Assembly (NCBI GenBank): GCA_045603225.1
Contig: JAZULT010000018.1
Location: forward strand, 45,661 to 109,660
DNA length: 64,000 bases
Source: RGIG9115 sp045603225
Lineage (GTDB): Bacteria; Bacillota; Clostridia; UBA1381
Reading direction: 5' to 3'
A program made the position numbers and the translations under genes. This document shows, piece after piece, positions 33,594-41,875 of this stretch (within the stretch, counting starts at the first letter, position 1; each line of letters opens with the position of its first letter). The notes beneath the pieces are model-generated. The model did no database searches. It was not told the DNA's origin and worked only from the letters and a program-made list of their open reading frames with translations.

Positions 33594-34133
33594 ATGAAAT
33601 TTACGATTATTGCAAGAAAAATTGAATTAAAGGACAAGGCAAAAGACTATATCGAAAAGAAGCTTTCAAAGCTTGATAAATTTTTCGGAGATGAGCCCGA
33701 AGCCAGAGTAGTCGTCGGTGCTCTCAAAAACATGGAATATGTTGAAGCAAACGTATATTCTCAAGGTATGGTATACAGAGCCGAAGTTTCAGATGTCGAC
33801 GTATGCAGCGCTACAGACAGAATTGTAGATATTATAGAAAGACAGATAAGAAAAAATAAAACAAGACTAGCTAAAAAACTCAGAGCCGATGCAGCATGGG
33901 ACAGCAAAATGATAAGTGGCGAAGAATACTCAGGCGGTGAAGACAAAGAGAAATTTGAGATTGTTAAAACAAAGAAATTTGCAATCAAACCAATGACTCC
34001 TGAGGAAGCTGTACTTCAGATGAATCTGCTCGGTCATAATTTCTTCGTTTTTAAAAACAGTACAACAAATAATATGAATGTAGTATACAAACGAAATGAC
34101 GGTAAGTATGCAATTATAGAATCAGTAGAATAA
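33594..34133 (+). CDS. hpf: Ribosome hibernation promoting factor, long form
   Basis: 179 residues from the ATG at 33594, after AGGAG; a GTG at 33585 falls inside the ribosome binding site. The N-terminal RaiA/YfiA domain covers 1-95 (FTIIARKIELKDKAKDYIEK) and the C-terminal dimerisation domain 120-179 (KPMTPEEAVLQMNLLGHNFF). Long HPF binds the decoding centre and pairs two 70S ribosomes into inactive 100S dimers in stationary phase or stress. Single gene between its own promoter and terminator. Confidence 0.94.
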   Translation: MKFTIIARKIELKDKAKDYIEKKLSKLDKFFGDEPEARVVVGALKNMEYVEANVYSQGMVYRAEVSDVDVCSATDRIVDIIERQIRKNKTRLAKKLRADAAWDSKMISGEEYSGGEDKEKFEIVKTKKFAIKPMTPEEAVLQMNLLGHNFFVFKNSTTNNMNVVYKRNDGKYAIIESVE

Positions 34134-34142
34134 TCCATCCTG

Positions 34143-34170
34143 GACTGTTGCTTAACGCAACAGTCTCTTT
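34143..34170 (+). terminator. Terminator of hpf
   Basis: GACTGTTGC-TTAAC-GCAACAGTC followed by TCTTT. Confidence 0.82.
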
Positions 34171-34250
34171 AATTGATATAAGATAAAGCAATTCTGTTAT
34201 ATATTTTTTTTTAATACTGTGATATTATACACTTAAAGGAGAGTGGTAAT

Positions 34251-37004
34251 ATGCTTATTACAGATAAAAACAAACTAAAAAAATACAATTCAGAACACAG
34301 AATATGGCAAGGCATACCCAGTATCGAAGCTACTAAAAAAGGACGTATTTTTCTTACCTTCTATTCCGGCGGAACAAAAGAGGAATTTGAAAACTACTCA
34401 TTTATTATCAAATCCGATGACGGAGAAAACTTCAGCGAACCGATTGCTGTTGCATATCTTGAAAACCACAGATGCTACGACCCATGCCTTTGGATAGACC
34501 CTTTGGGCAGATTATGGTTCACATGGGCTCTTGCCATGGACCACGCAGTTTACGGTTCAATCTGTAACAACCCTGATGCTGATGAGCTGGTATGGAGCGA
34601 ACCATTTGAAATAGGCGGTGAGGTCATGATGAATAAGCCTGTTGCTCTTACTACAGGCGAATGGCTTTTCCCCACCGCTGTCTGGAAAAAAACCGTTCAC
34701 GCAATAGAGACAAAATATAACTCAAAAGACGAAGACAGACTTGCATTCGCATATAAATCTGTTGATAACGGAAAAACAATTGAAAAACTCGGAGGTGTAG
34801 ATGTCCCGGACAGATGCTTTGATGAGCATATGATTCTCGAACTCACCGACGGAACTCTTGCCATGTATGTAAGAACATTTTACGGCATTGGCGTTTCATA
34901 TTCATACGACAGAGGAAAAACGTGGACTCCGGGTGTGGACAGCGGAATAAAAGGTCCATGCTCAAGATTCCATATAAGACGCCTTAAATCAGGAAGAATT
35001 CTTCTTATAAATCACATTAACTTCACAGGCAGAAATAATCTTGCAGCAATGCTTTCAGAAGATGACGGAAAAACATGGAAATATACACTTATGCTTGACG
35101 AGAGAAGCGATGTTTCCTACCCCGATGCAACAGAAAACGAAGATGGCTATATTTATATTACATATGACCGTGAAAGAGGCGGTTTTTTAAATTCTATGGA
35201 TGAAGTATATAAATGTGCCAGAGAAATTCTTGTTTCAAAAATCACGGAAGATGATATCATCGCCGGAAAGCTTGTAAGTTCCGGCAGTAAACTAAAAGTA
35301 GTTGCCTCAAAGCTTGGAAAGTATGCAGACGAACACGAAAACCCGTTCAGAGAATTTGATAAATATACAGATGCTGAGCTTGCGAAAAATCTTTCAGGAA
35401 AATCTGCAGAGGATATAATCAGCACACTTTTTGAGCATTATCAGATAAACTGCATGAACATGTATAAGCTCGACAGTGAGAAGCTTGACAAATTAATTGA
35501 CATTCTGAACACAGATAAAAACGATGAAACAACAGTCAAAAAGATAATTTCGCTCATACGCTCTGTTTCGTCCGTAGAAAAAGAACCCGTTCCGGTTGTT
35601 GAACGTATAAAAGAGATTATTATCGAAAACCTCGAAAATGACATAACTGTAAATGAAATTGCTGATAAAATCGGAATGAGTGTATACTATATGGCGCATC
35701 TTTTCAAAAAAGTAACAGGACTTACTGTTACCGCTTACAGAAACAGTGTAAAGCTTTCAAAAGCGAAAGATATGCTCATACACAGTGACAAAAGAATCAG
35801 TGATATAGCACACGATTGCGGATTCGGAAGTTCAAGCTATTTTAGTAAGATTTTCCTTGCATCAGAAAAAGTATCACCCACACGCTACAGAAATCTTTTA
35901 AAAAACAGCGATAAACAGGATAAGGATGTAATTTACTACAACATGCTTCCAAACATTGAGTTTTTGTCAAATCCTGACATGGAAGTTGAAAAAAACAATG
36001 ATATTCACACATATACGGTTACAATGCCGGATGATGAATATGCATTCCTTCACGAAGCAACGGTTATTGAATATCACGGCAGAATATTTGCTTCATGGTA
36101 TAATAACATAAAGCATGAACTTCACGGCAGAACACCAATCAGATTTGCAACATCAGATGACAACGGAAAAACATGGTCCGGACCCGAAATCGTCGCTGAT
36201 GATGAAAGTGGAAATATTCTTTTCTGTCCTCCCGTCTTCGGTATTGATGACGATACACTTTATCTGTTCCTTAATCAGATGGTTTCCGCAGACCACATTC
36301 ATTCTCTGGATTTGTATAAATACAACGAAACAGAAAACCGTTTTGAATTGCTGTGGTCTCGTCCCATACCGTTTAAACTGAACACAAATGTATATAAGCT
36401 CAATAACGGAAAGCTTATGCTTATGGGAAGAATTGGTGAGCTTGATGAGTTTCCAAATACACCGGCTGTACTTATTTCCGACTCAGGAAAAATTGATTCC
36501 GAATGGCGCCTTGTAAAAATACAGGAAGACGGAAATCTCGCTGACGGAGCAAAGTTTATTCATCCCGAAGCATCTGCAGTTATTGACGGTGATACAGTAT
36601 ATTCATTCGTGCGTAACGACGAGCGCAAGGTTCCTGTTGTATTCATATCAAAAGACAACTGCGAAACATGGTCAGGCCCGATAGCTCACGATATTCCGCT
36701 GAGTGACACAAAAATCTATTCCGGAACCCTATCGGACGGACGAAACTATATTATAGGAAACATCGCTCCCGGGAGAGAACATCTTGCATTATTTATCAGC
36801 GAACCAGGTACTATGAAATTTTATAAAGCCGTTACTCTTCAGAATCAATATTCAAATGAGCTTGGAATTGGATGGGTATGGCACTATCCGGTCGCATATG
36901 AAAGTGATGGTAATTTATATGTTATATATACCGTTAATACAACTAAAGAATTCTCAACATTAAGAGGTGCTGTAATATCAGTAATTGATATTACAAAAAT
37001 ATAA
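34251..37004 (+). CDS. Two sialidase-like propeller domains flanking an AraC HTH
   Basis: 917 residues and no signal peptide or membrane helix, so cytoplasmic. Residues 1-345 form a sialidase-like (BNR/Asp-box) propeller with SDDGENF near 55, SYDRGKTW near 218 and SEDDGKTW near 269, then YPDATENEDGYIYITYDRERG. Residues 350-445 are a helical linker. Residues 450-552 are an AraC-type double HTH (ITVNEIADKIGMSVYYMAHL; RISDIAHDCGFGSSSYFSKI). Residues 570-917 are a second propeller with SDDNGKTW near 635 and SKDNCETW near 800. The HTH is clean and central, an unusual place for AraC. It is probably a one-component sensor of a sugar ligand; catalysis is not excluded. Own promoter region and terminator, start after AAAGGAGAG. 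Confidence 0.85.
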   Translation: MLITDKNKLKKYNSEHRIWQGIPSIEATKKGRIFLTFYSGGTKEEFENYSFIIKSDDGENFSEPIAVAYLENHRCYDPCLWIDPLGRLWFTWALAMDHAVYGSICNNPDADELVWSEPFEIGGEVMMNKPVALTTGEWLFPTAVWKKTVHAIETKYNSKDEDRLAFAYKSVDNGKTIEKLGGVDVPDRCFDEHMILELTDGTLAMYVRTFYGIGVSYSYDRGKTWTPGVDSGIKGPCSRFHIRRLKSGRILLINHINFTGRNNLAAMLSEDDGKTWKYTLMLDERSDVSYPDATENEDGYIYITYDRERGGFLNSMDEVYKCAREILVSKITEDDIIAGKLVSSGSKLKVVASKLGKYADEHENPFREFDKYTDAELAKNLSGKSAEDIISTLFEHYQINCMNMYKLDSEKLDKLIDILNTDKNDETTVKKIISLIRSVSSVEKEPVPVVERIKEIIIENLENDITVNEIADKIGMSVYYMAHLFKKVTGLTVTAYRNSVKLSKAKDMLIHSDKRISDIAHDCGFGSSSYFSKIFLASEKVSPTRYRNLLKNSDKQDKDVIYYNMLPNIEFLSNPDMEVEKNNDIHTYTVTMPDDEYAFLHEATVIEYHGRIFASWYNNIKHELHGRTPIRFATSDDNGKTWSGPEIVADDESGNILFCPPVFGIDDDTLYLFLNQMVSADHIHSLDLYKYNETENRFELLWSRPIPFKLNTNVYKLNNGKLMLMGRIGELDEFPNTPAVLISDSGKIDSEWRLVKIQEDGNLADGAKFIHPEASAVIDGDTVYSFVRNDERKVPVVFISKDNCETWSGPIAHDIPLSDTKIYSGTLSDGRNYIIGNIAPGREHLALFISEPGTMKFYKAVTLQNQYSNELGIGWVWHYPVAYESDGNLYVIYTVNTTKEFSTLRGAVISVIDITKI

Positions 37005-37034
37005 TTTTTTCTATATAACCGATAATTCAACAAA

Positions 37035-37070
37035 GAATCTTGTACAGATATTTGTACAAGGTTCTTTTTT
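37035..37070 (+). terminator. Terminator of the sialidase/AraC gene
   Basis: GAATCTTGTACA-GATATT-TGTACAAGGTTC with one G-T pair, followed by six T residues. Confidence 0.88.
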
Positions 37071-37117
37071 GATAAATATAATAATATACATTATTATCAT
37101 CAAAAGGAGTGATAATA

Positions 37118-37285
37118 ATGAGAAAGGACAAGCTTAAAATCACATTCCACAATCCGAATACTAAACACGAACACGAAAAAACAATAATGGAAATATTGTT
37201 GGAAGCAAGTATCAAAAAAGTTGATTCTGAAATAAAAAAAATTACATCTGAAAAAATACATATTGACAATTATACACATTTATGA
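37118..37285 (+). CDS. Small protein upstream of the serine recombinase
   Basis: 55 residues starting MRKDKLKITFHNPNTKHEHE, with a good AAAGGAGTGATAATA before the ATG. It has a short beta start and then a charged helix. From memory, similar short frames with the KITFHNPNT opening often precede serine recombinase genes in Clostridia, so this may be a conserved companion (a recombination directionality factor or regulator). The recombinase promoter lies inside its last codons. Confidence 0.65.
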   Translation: MRKDKLKITFHNPNTKHEHEKTIMEILLEASIKKVDSEIKKITSEKIHIDNYTHL

Positions 37286-37321
37286 TATAATAAAGATATA
37301 ACAGAACGTTTTATAAACGTT
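37263..37321 (+). promoter_or_regulatory. Promoter and paired AACGTT boxes before the recombinase
   Basis: TTGACA (37263-37268), 17 bases, TATAAT (37286-37291), overlapping the end of the small gene. Downstream, AACGTT at 37305-37310 and 37316-37321 form the inverted repeat AACGTTT-TAT-AAACGTT at the expected transcript start, a likely binding site. Confidence 0.72.
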
Positions 37322-37339
37322 ACAGAAAGTTGGTGCACG

Positions 37340-38872
37340 ATGAATATAGCTGCATATTGCCGTGTTTCTACAAACACAGATGATCAGATGAACAGTCTTG
37401 ACACTCAAAAGAAATTTTTCAGCGAATTTGCTGAAAAATATAACCATAATCTTGTAAAAATATATGCTGACGAAGGTATATCCGGAACAAAGCTTAATAA
37501 GAGAAAAGAATTCCTTAAGCTTATGACAGACGCTGAAAAAGGAATCTTTGACATGGTTGTCGTAAAAGATATTTCACGTTTTGCGAGAAATGCAGTTGAT
37601 TTTCTTCAGAGTATACGTAAACTAAAAACAATGGGTATAGCCTGCAATTTTGTCAATGCCAATCTCACGTCGCAAGATGGAGAAATGATTCTCGGCACCC
37701 TTGCCCTTGTAGCTCAGGAAGAAAGTGCAAACACATCAAAAAGGATAAAATTTTCAAAAAAAAGAAATGCTGAAAATGGCAAAGTTCCGAATTTTGTTTT
37801 TGGCTACGATAAAATTCCCGGAGATTATTTTTCTCTCTCAATAAACAATAAAGAAGCTGAAACCGTGCGTTATATTTTTGACCTATACGTTAACAAAGGT
37901 GTAGGTGCGGCAAAAATATCACGTATACTTAACGAATCGGGAATAAAAACAAAACGTGGATGCAACTGGTCTCAGAATGCTGTAGCAAGGATACTTTCAA
38001 ACGAAATCTATGTCGGAAAAATAGTTAACGGCAAAGAGCAAATCAAAGATTTCCTTACCGGTGAACGTATAAAAAATTCAGAGTCCGAGTGGATGATTAC
38101 GAAAAACGATACTTTACAAATAATTGAAAGCGATTTATTCGAAAAAGCTCAGAATCTAATGAAATCACGCAGGACTTCATTTAAAACAAACGGGAATCGT
38201 AATAATTCGAAACATATTTTCAGCTCTCTTATCAAATGCAGTCAATGCGGCTCAAGCTTTAGGCGTTGCAGACGAGAATATAAAAATGTATATGTGTCAT
38301 GGGTATGCAGCGGAAGAAACACTCATGGAACAGATTTCTGCGCCAATAACATGGTTGTTGATGAAAATGACCTTATTGAGGCTATACGTGAATATTTTGC
38401 TGATATACTCAAAAATCGTGGTACAGTAATGAAAAACGTTATCAATGAGTTTAAAAGGATATACAACAGTAAAAACGATAACATCCGGCAAGTCGAGCAA
38501 TTAAACACAAAAATTTCAAAACTAAACTCGACTAAAGAAAAATATATGAATATGTATATCGACAATATAATTTCAAGAGATGAACTTAACACGAAAACAA
38601 AACAGATTACAACAGAAATAAACGAGCTTCAAAACAGCCTTAAAGCAACGGAATTAAACCTTGATACAGGAGAGAATCTTGAAAGAATTATCAATAATAC
38701 ATTTGTCGAAATCGAAGATATTGTTGCTGTCGAAAAAATGACTAACGAACAAATAAAAAGAGTAATTGACAAAATGACTGTCTTCCCTGACGGAACAGTT
38801 GATATTTACCTTAAATCTTTGTCGGATATAGGGATAAGTTCAAACGTTATATTTAGCTCTGACCGTACATAA
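37340..38872 (+). CDS. Large serine recombinase
   Basis: 510 residues. The resolvase domain spans 1-140 with the nucleophile S10 in YCRVSTNTDDQ, plus VVVKDISRFARN near 78. The recombinase domain covers about 165-260 (GYDKIPGDYFS, GAAKISRILNESGIKTKRG). A zinc ribbon follows near 295 (IKCSQCGSSFRR ... WVCSGRNTHGTDFC), then a coiled coil at about 375-450. This is the TnpX/CcrB/phage-integrase class that integrates or excises elements between short att sites. I do not see the rest of a mobile element, so it may be a remnant or a stand-alone DNA-rearranging enzyme. Confidence 0.92.
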   Translation: MNIAAYCRVSTNTDDQMNSLDTQKKFFSEFAEKYNHNLVKIYADEGISGTKLNKRKEFLKLMTDAEKGIFDMVVVKDISRFARNAVDFLQSIRKLKTMGIACNFVNANLTSQDGEMILGTLALVAQEESANTSKRIKFSKKRNAENGKVPNFVFGYDKIPGDYFSLSINNKEAETVRYIFDLYVNKGVGAAKISRILNESGIKTKRGCNWSQNAVARILSNEIYVGKIVNGKEQIKDFLTGERIKNSESEWMITKNDTLQIIESDLFEKAQNLMKSRRTSFKTNGNRNNSKHIFSSLIKCSQCGSSFRRCRREYKNVYVSWVCSGRNTHGTDFCANNMVVDENDLIEAIREYFADILKNRGTVMKNVINEFKRIYNSKNDNIRQVEQLNTKISKLNSTKEKYMNMYIDNIISRDELNTKTKQITTEINELQNSLKATELNLDTGENLERIINNTFVEIEDIVAVEKMTNEQIKRVIDKMTVFPDGTVDIYLKSLSDIGISSNVIFSSDRT

Positions 38873-38873
38873 A

Positions 38874-39017
38874 GACGTTAGTGAACGTTTATTAAAAATA
38901 AACCGTGAGCTTGCAGAAAATGTTCACAAGGTTCTTCTTGAAAACAAAGCTGAGCGTCATATACGCGGTGGATTGGCAACAAAGAAAAAATATATGCTTC
39001 GCGCCCGACAAAATTAA
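38874..39017 (+). pseudogene. Start-less 3' fragment of an unknown gene
   Basis: The frame ending at 39017 reads about 48 sensible codons (ERLLKINRELAENVHKVLLE, then NKAERHIRGGLATKKKYML) but has no ATG, GTG or TTG start near its beginning; it is open only back to 38838, inside the recombinase gene in another frame. It looks like the tail of a gene cut by insertion or deletion next to the recombinase. I do not recognise the family. Confidence 0.4.
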
Positions 39018-39044
39018 AAAATCATGCATGGAAATCAATACCTG

Positions 39045-39084
39045 AAAAAAGGAGGCAGTTCAATTTTTGAGCCGCCCCTTTTTT
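39045..39084. terminator. Bidirectional terminator, recombinase region and tyrS
   Basis: AAAAAAGGAGGCAGTTCAA pairs with TTGAGCCGCCCCTTTTTT with small mismatches. It lies 15 bases from the tyrS stop. Confidence 0.72.
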
Positions 39085-39098
39085 CATCTTACAGAAAT

Positions 39099-40316
39099 TT
39101 ATTTAGTGATTCTATGAAATACCTTCTTACCTTTTTTAACTATCATACTTCCGTCAACAAACATATCTTCTGTCACAACAGCATTTACATCTGTCACTTT
39201 TGCATCGTTGACTGAAAGACCATTCTGTTGAACAAGTCTTCTCGCTTCTGATTTAGAAGCTGCAACTCCACACTCAACAACAACATCAAGAACTCCCTTT
39301 CCTACTGCATCAGGAATTTCTGTAGTCGGCATATCAGCACTTACACCGCCACCGCCAAATACTGCTTCTGCGGCACTCTTACATTTTTCAGCTTCATCTT
39401 CGCCATGTACAAGTTTTGTAACTTCGTATGCGAGAATCTTCTTAGCCTGATTAAGCTCCTGACCTTCCCACTTTTCCATTTCACGAATCTGTTCCATAGG
39501 AACAAATGTAAGCATTTTAATAAATTTGATTACATCTGCATCCTGAACATTTACCCAGTACTGATAGAACTCATACGGTGAGAACTTTTCAGGATCAAGC
39601 CATACAGCACCGCTTGCTGTTTTACCCATTTTCTGTCCTTCACTGTTTGTAAGGAGCGTAAATGTCATACCATAAACCTGCTTCTGATCCTTTCTACGGC
39701 AAAGCTCAAGACCTCCTAGTATATTACTCCACTGGTCATCTCCGCCAAGCTCAAGTTTACAGTCATACTCTCTTGAAAGCATAAGAAAGTCATAACTCTG
39801 CATAAGCATATAGTTAAATTCAAGGAATGAAAGACCCTTTTCAAGTCTCTGTTTGAAACATTCAGCTGCAAGCATCTTATTAACAGAGAAGCATGAACCG
39901 ATTTCTCTTAAGAATTCAATATAATTAAGATTTCTGAGCCAATCAGCATTGTTAACCATAATAGCTTTACCATCTGAAAAATCAACAACACTTGAAAGCT
40001 GTTTCTTGAAGCATTCACAATTATGGTTTATTATTTCTGTTGTCATCATTTTACGCATATCTGTTCTACCGCTCGGGTCTCCAACCATTCCGGTACCGCC
40101 GCCAACAAGTGCAATCGGTCTGTGACCATGAAGCTGCATATGTCTCATTACAACCATCTGGAGAAAATGACCTACATGGAGACTGTCAGCGGTCGGGTCA
40201 AAACCAATATAAAATGTGACTTTTTCCTTACCGAGAAGTTCTCTTATTTCCTCTTCATGTGTAGTCTGTGCAATAAGACCTCTTTCTTTTAACACATCAA
40301 AAACATTTGTACTCAT
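39099..40316 (-). CDS. tyrS: Tyrosyl-tRNA synthetase
   Basis: 405 residues, class I. The HIGH motif is HVGHFLQM near 45 (in YIGFDPTADSLHVGH), the KMSKS loop is KMGKT near 230, and an S4 RNA-binding domain lies at the C-terminus (SEARRLVQQNGLSVND). It charges tRNA-Tyr. The DPTADSLHVGH start and the tail with a short linker fit the TyrZ-like branch. Second gene after metA (18-base gap, AAAGGAACAAATTGAA before the ATG), with no T-box leader in front. Confidence 0.96.
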   Translation of the reverse strand: MSTNVFDVLKERGLIAQTTHEEEIRELLGKEKVTFYIGFDPTADSLHVGHFLQMVVMRHMQLHGHRPIALVGGGTGMVGDPSGRTDMRKMMTTEIINHNCECFKKQLSSVVDFSDGKAIMVNNADWLRNLNYIEFLREIGSCFSVNKMLAAECFKQRLEKGLSFLEFNYMLMQSYDFLMLSREYDCKLELGGDDQWSNILGGLELCRRKDQKQVYGMTFTLLTNSEGQKMGKTASGAVWLDPEKFSPYEFYQYWVNVQDADVIKFIKMLTFVPMEQIREMEKWEGQELNQAKKILAYEVTKLVHGEDEAEKCKSAAEAVFGGGGVSADMPTTEIPDAVGKGVLDVVVECGVAASKSEARRLVQQNGLSVNDAKVTDVNAVVTEDMFVDGSMIVKKGKKVFHRITK

Positions 40317-40334
40317 TTCAATTTGTTCCTTTCA

Positions 40335-41255
40335 TTACTTTTTTATCTTTTTAATATCATACGGTGTAATCTGATATACATAATAATTAAGCCAGTTTGA
40401 AAACAATAGTGATGCATGCGCACGCCACGTAACCGCAGGCTTCTTTTTAGGATTATCATTCGGAAAATAATTTACCGGAATTTCAGGATTCTTACCTCTC
40501 TCCAGATCTCTGAAATATTCATCTCTGAGAGTGTTTGCATCATACTCAGAATGACCCATTACAAAAATCTGTCTTCCCTTTTTGGTAAACACTATATAAA
40601 CTCCGGCTTCCTTACTTTCGGCAAGAATTTCAAGCTCTTTAACCTTCTTTATATCCTCTGCCCTTACTTCGGTATGTCTCGAATGAGGTGCGTAAAACTC
40701 ATTGTCAAAACCGCGCATAAGCTTCGAAGTTATTCTATTCACCTTATGCTTGAACACTCCTGAGCATTTCTTCTCAAGTGGATATTTTTTTATACCATAA
40801 TGATAATAAAGTCCTGCCTGAGCCGCCCAGCAAATATGAAAAGTGGATGTTACATGAGTTTTCGTCCATTCCATAAGCTCTTCAAGCTCTTTCCAGTAAT
40901 CAACCTGACTGAATTCGAGATTTTCTACCGGAGCTCCGGTAATGATCATACCGTCATAATTCGTATCCTTAATTTCAGAAAATGATTTATAGAATTCTTT
41001 AAGATGCTCAATAGGTGTATTCTTTGAAACATGCGAGTCCATCTGAATAAGGTCAATTTCTACCTGAAGAGGAGAGTTACTCAGCTTTCGAAGCAGCTGT
41101 GTTTCTGTTGCAATTTTTGTAGGCATCAAATTTACTATAGCAATTTTTAGAGGTCTTATATCCTGATGCATAGCTTTTGTTTCACTCATTACAAAAACAT
41201 TTTCAGATCTGAGTTCCGATGTAGCCGGTAATTTATCAGGAATACGTATAGGCAT
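40335..41255 (-). CDS. metA: Homoserine O-acyltransferase, probably acetyl-CoA using
   Basis: 306 residues from the ATG at 41255, which follows AAGGGGGGTTTTT. The family signatures are MPIRIPDKLPA at the start, catalytic C in TSTFHICWAAQAGLYYHYGI near 142, H in APHSRHTEVR and E in MGHSEYDAN. In MetA the residue after GAP-x in TGAP-x-E/G sets the acyl donor: Gly for succinyl-CoA, Glu for acetyl-CoA. Here it reads IITGAPVENLEF, so Glu and acetylation are predicted. First step of methionine synthesis from homoserine. No S-box riboswitch fits in the short leader. Confidence 0.94.
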   Translation of the reverse strand: MPIRIPDKLPATSELRSENVFVMSETKAMHQDIRPLKIAIVNLMPTKIATETQLLRKLSNSPLQVEIDLIQMDSHVSKNTPIEHLKEFYKSFSEIKDTNYDGMIITGAPVENLEFSQVDYWKELEELMEWTKTHVTSTFHICWAAQAGLYYHYGIKKYPLEKKCSGVFKHKVNRITSKLMRGFDNEFYAPHSRHTEVRAEDIKKVKELEILAESKEAGVYIVFTKKGRQIFVMGHSEYDANTLRDEYFRDLERGKNPEIPVNYFPNDNPKKKPAVTWRAHASLLFSNWLNYYVYQITPYDIKKIKK

Positions 41256-41287
41256 AAAAACCCCCCTTTTTGAAATCATATATGATA

Positions 41288-41316
41288 ATTATAACATATA
41301 TTCCCCGCTCTTTCAA
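41288..41316 (-). promoter_or_regulatory. Promoter of metA-tyrS
   Basis: On the minus strand TTGAAA (41316-41311), 17 bases, TATAAT (41293-41288), about 30 bases before the start codon. The remaining AT-rich gap to 41467 shows only a small GAGCT/AGCTC hairpin before the next gene. Confidence 0.75.
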
Positions 41317-41467
41317 GAAACAAATTTTATATTTTTATTAAAAAAAAACACAATTTAATATAGATTTTAACCAAAAAATCATTTTTTTTCGCAAATTTGA
41401 AATTTTTTCTACCCAAAAACATGCTAATATTTATTCAGAGCTGAAACGAGCTCAAGGAGGTATGTAA

Positions 41468-41875
41468 ATGAACAATTACGAAAACAACACTATACAGAAA
41501 AAAATTGATGAATACTTTTCATCACTTGAACCTGATTATCAGTATGACTCTGACGGGAATATTCTTACTGATAAATCCGGCATTCCTGTTCTGACAGAAA
41601 GACAGCCTGCAACATTGTCATCACTGGCATATGCCATAGGATGCAGCTCAAGACAGGAATTTGAAAAAATAAGAAAAAGAAGGATTACAAAAAATATCAT
41701 AGAACGTGCATTGCTCAGACTTGAAGCATACACCGAAAGAATGTTATTTGACAAATCTGCTTCTGCAGGTGCAAAATTTCTTCTTGAAAGCGATTTCAAC
41801 AGGCAGACTGATTCCGAGAGTCAATCAGGCGGTATAGTAATTCTTGCAGATGTAAACAAGGAAGGTGATAATTAA
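41468..41875 (+). CDS. Phage terminase small subunit-like protein
   Basis: 135 residues with a central HTH-like region (TLSSLAYAIGCSSRQEFEKI) and a conserved-looking tail (AGAKFLLESDFN), the layout of DNA-packaging recognition subunits. RBS AAGGAGG. Its stop overlaps the ATG of the large subunit by one base. Assignment rests mainly on context with the large subunit. Confidence 0.78.
   Translation: MNNYENNTIQKKIDEYFSSLEPDYQYDSDGNILTDKSGIPVLTERQPATLSSLAYAIGCSSRQEFEKIRKRRITKNIIERALLRLEAYTERMLFDKSASAGAKFLLESDFNRQTDSESQSGGIVILADVNKEGDN

Noticed and set aside
41256..41320. SAM riboswitch or T-box before metA-tyrS
   Set aside because: The leader from the predicted start to the ATG is only about 25 bases, too short for either.
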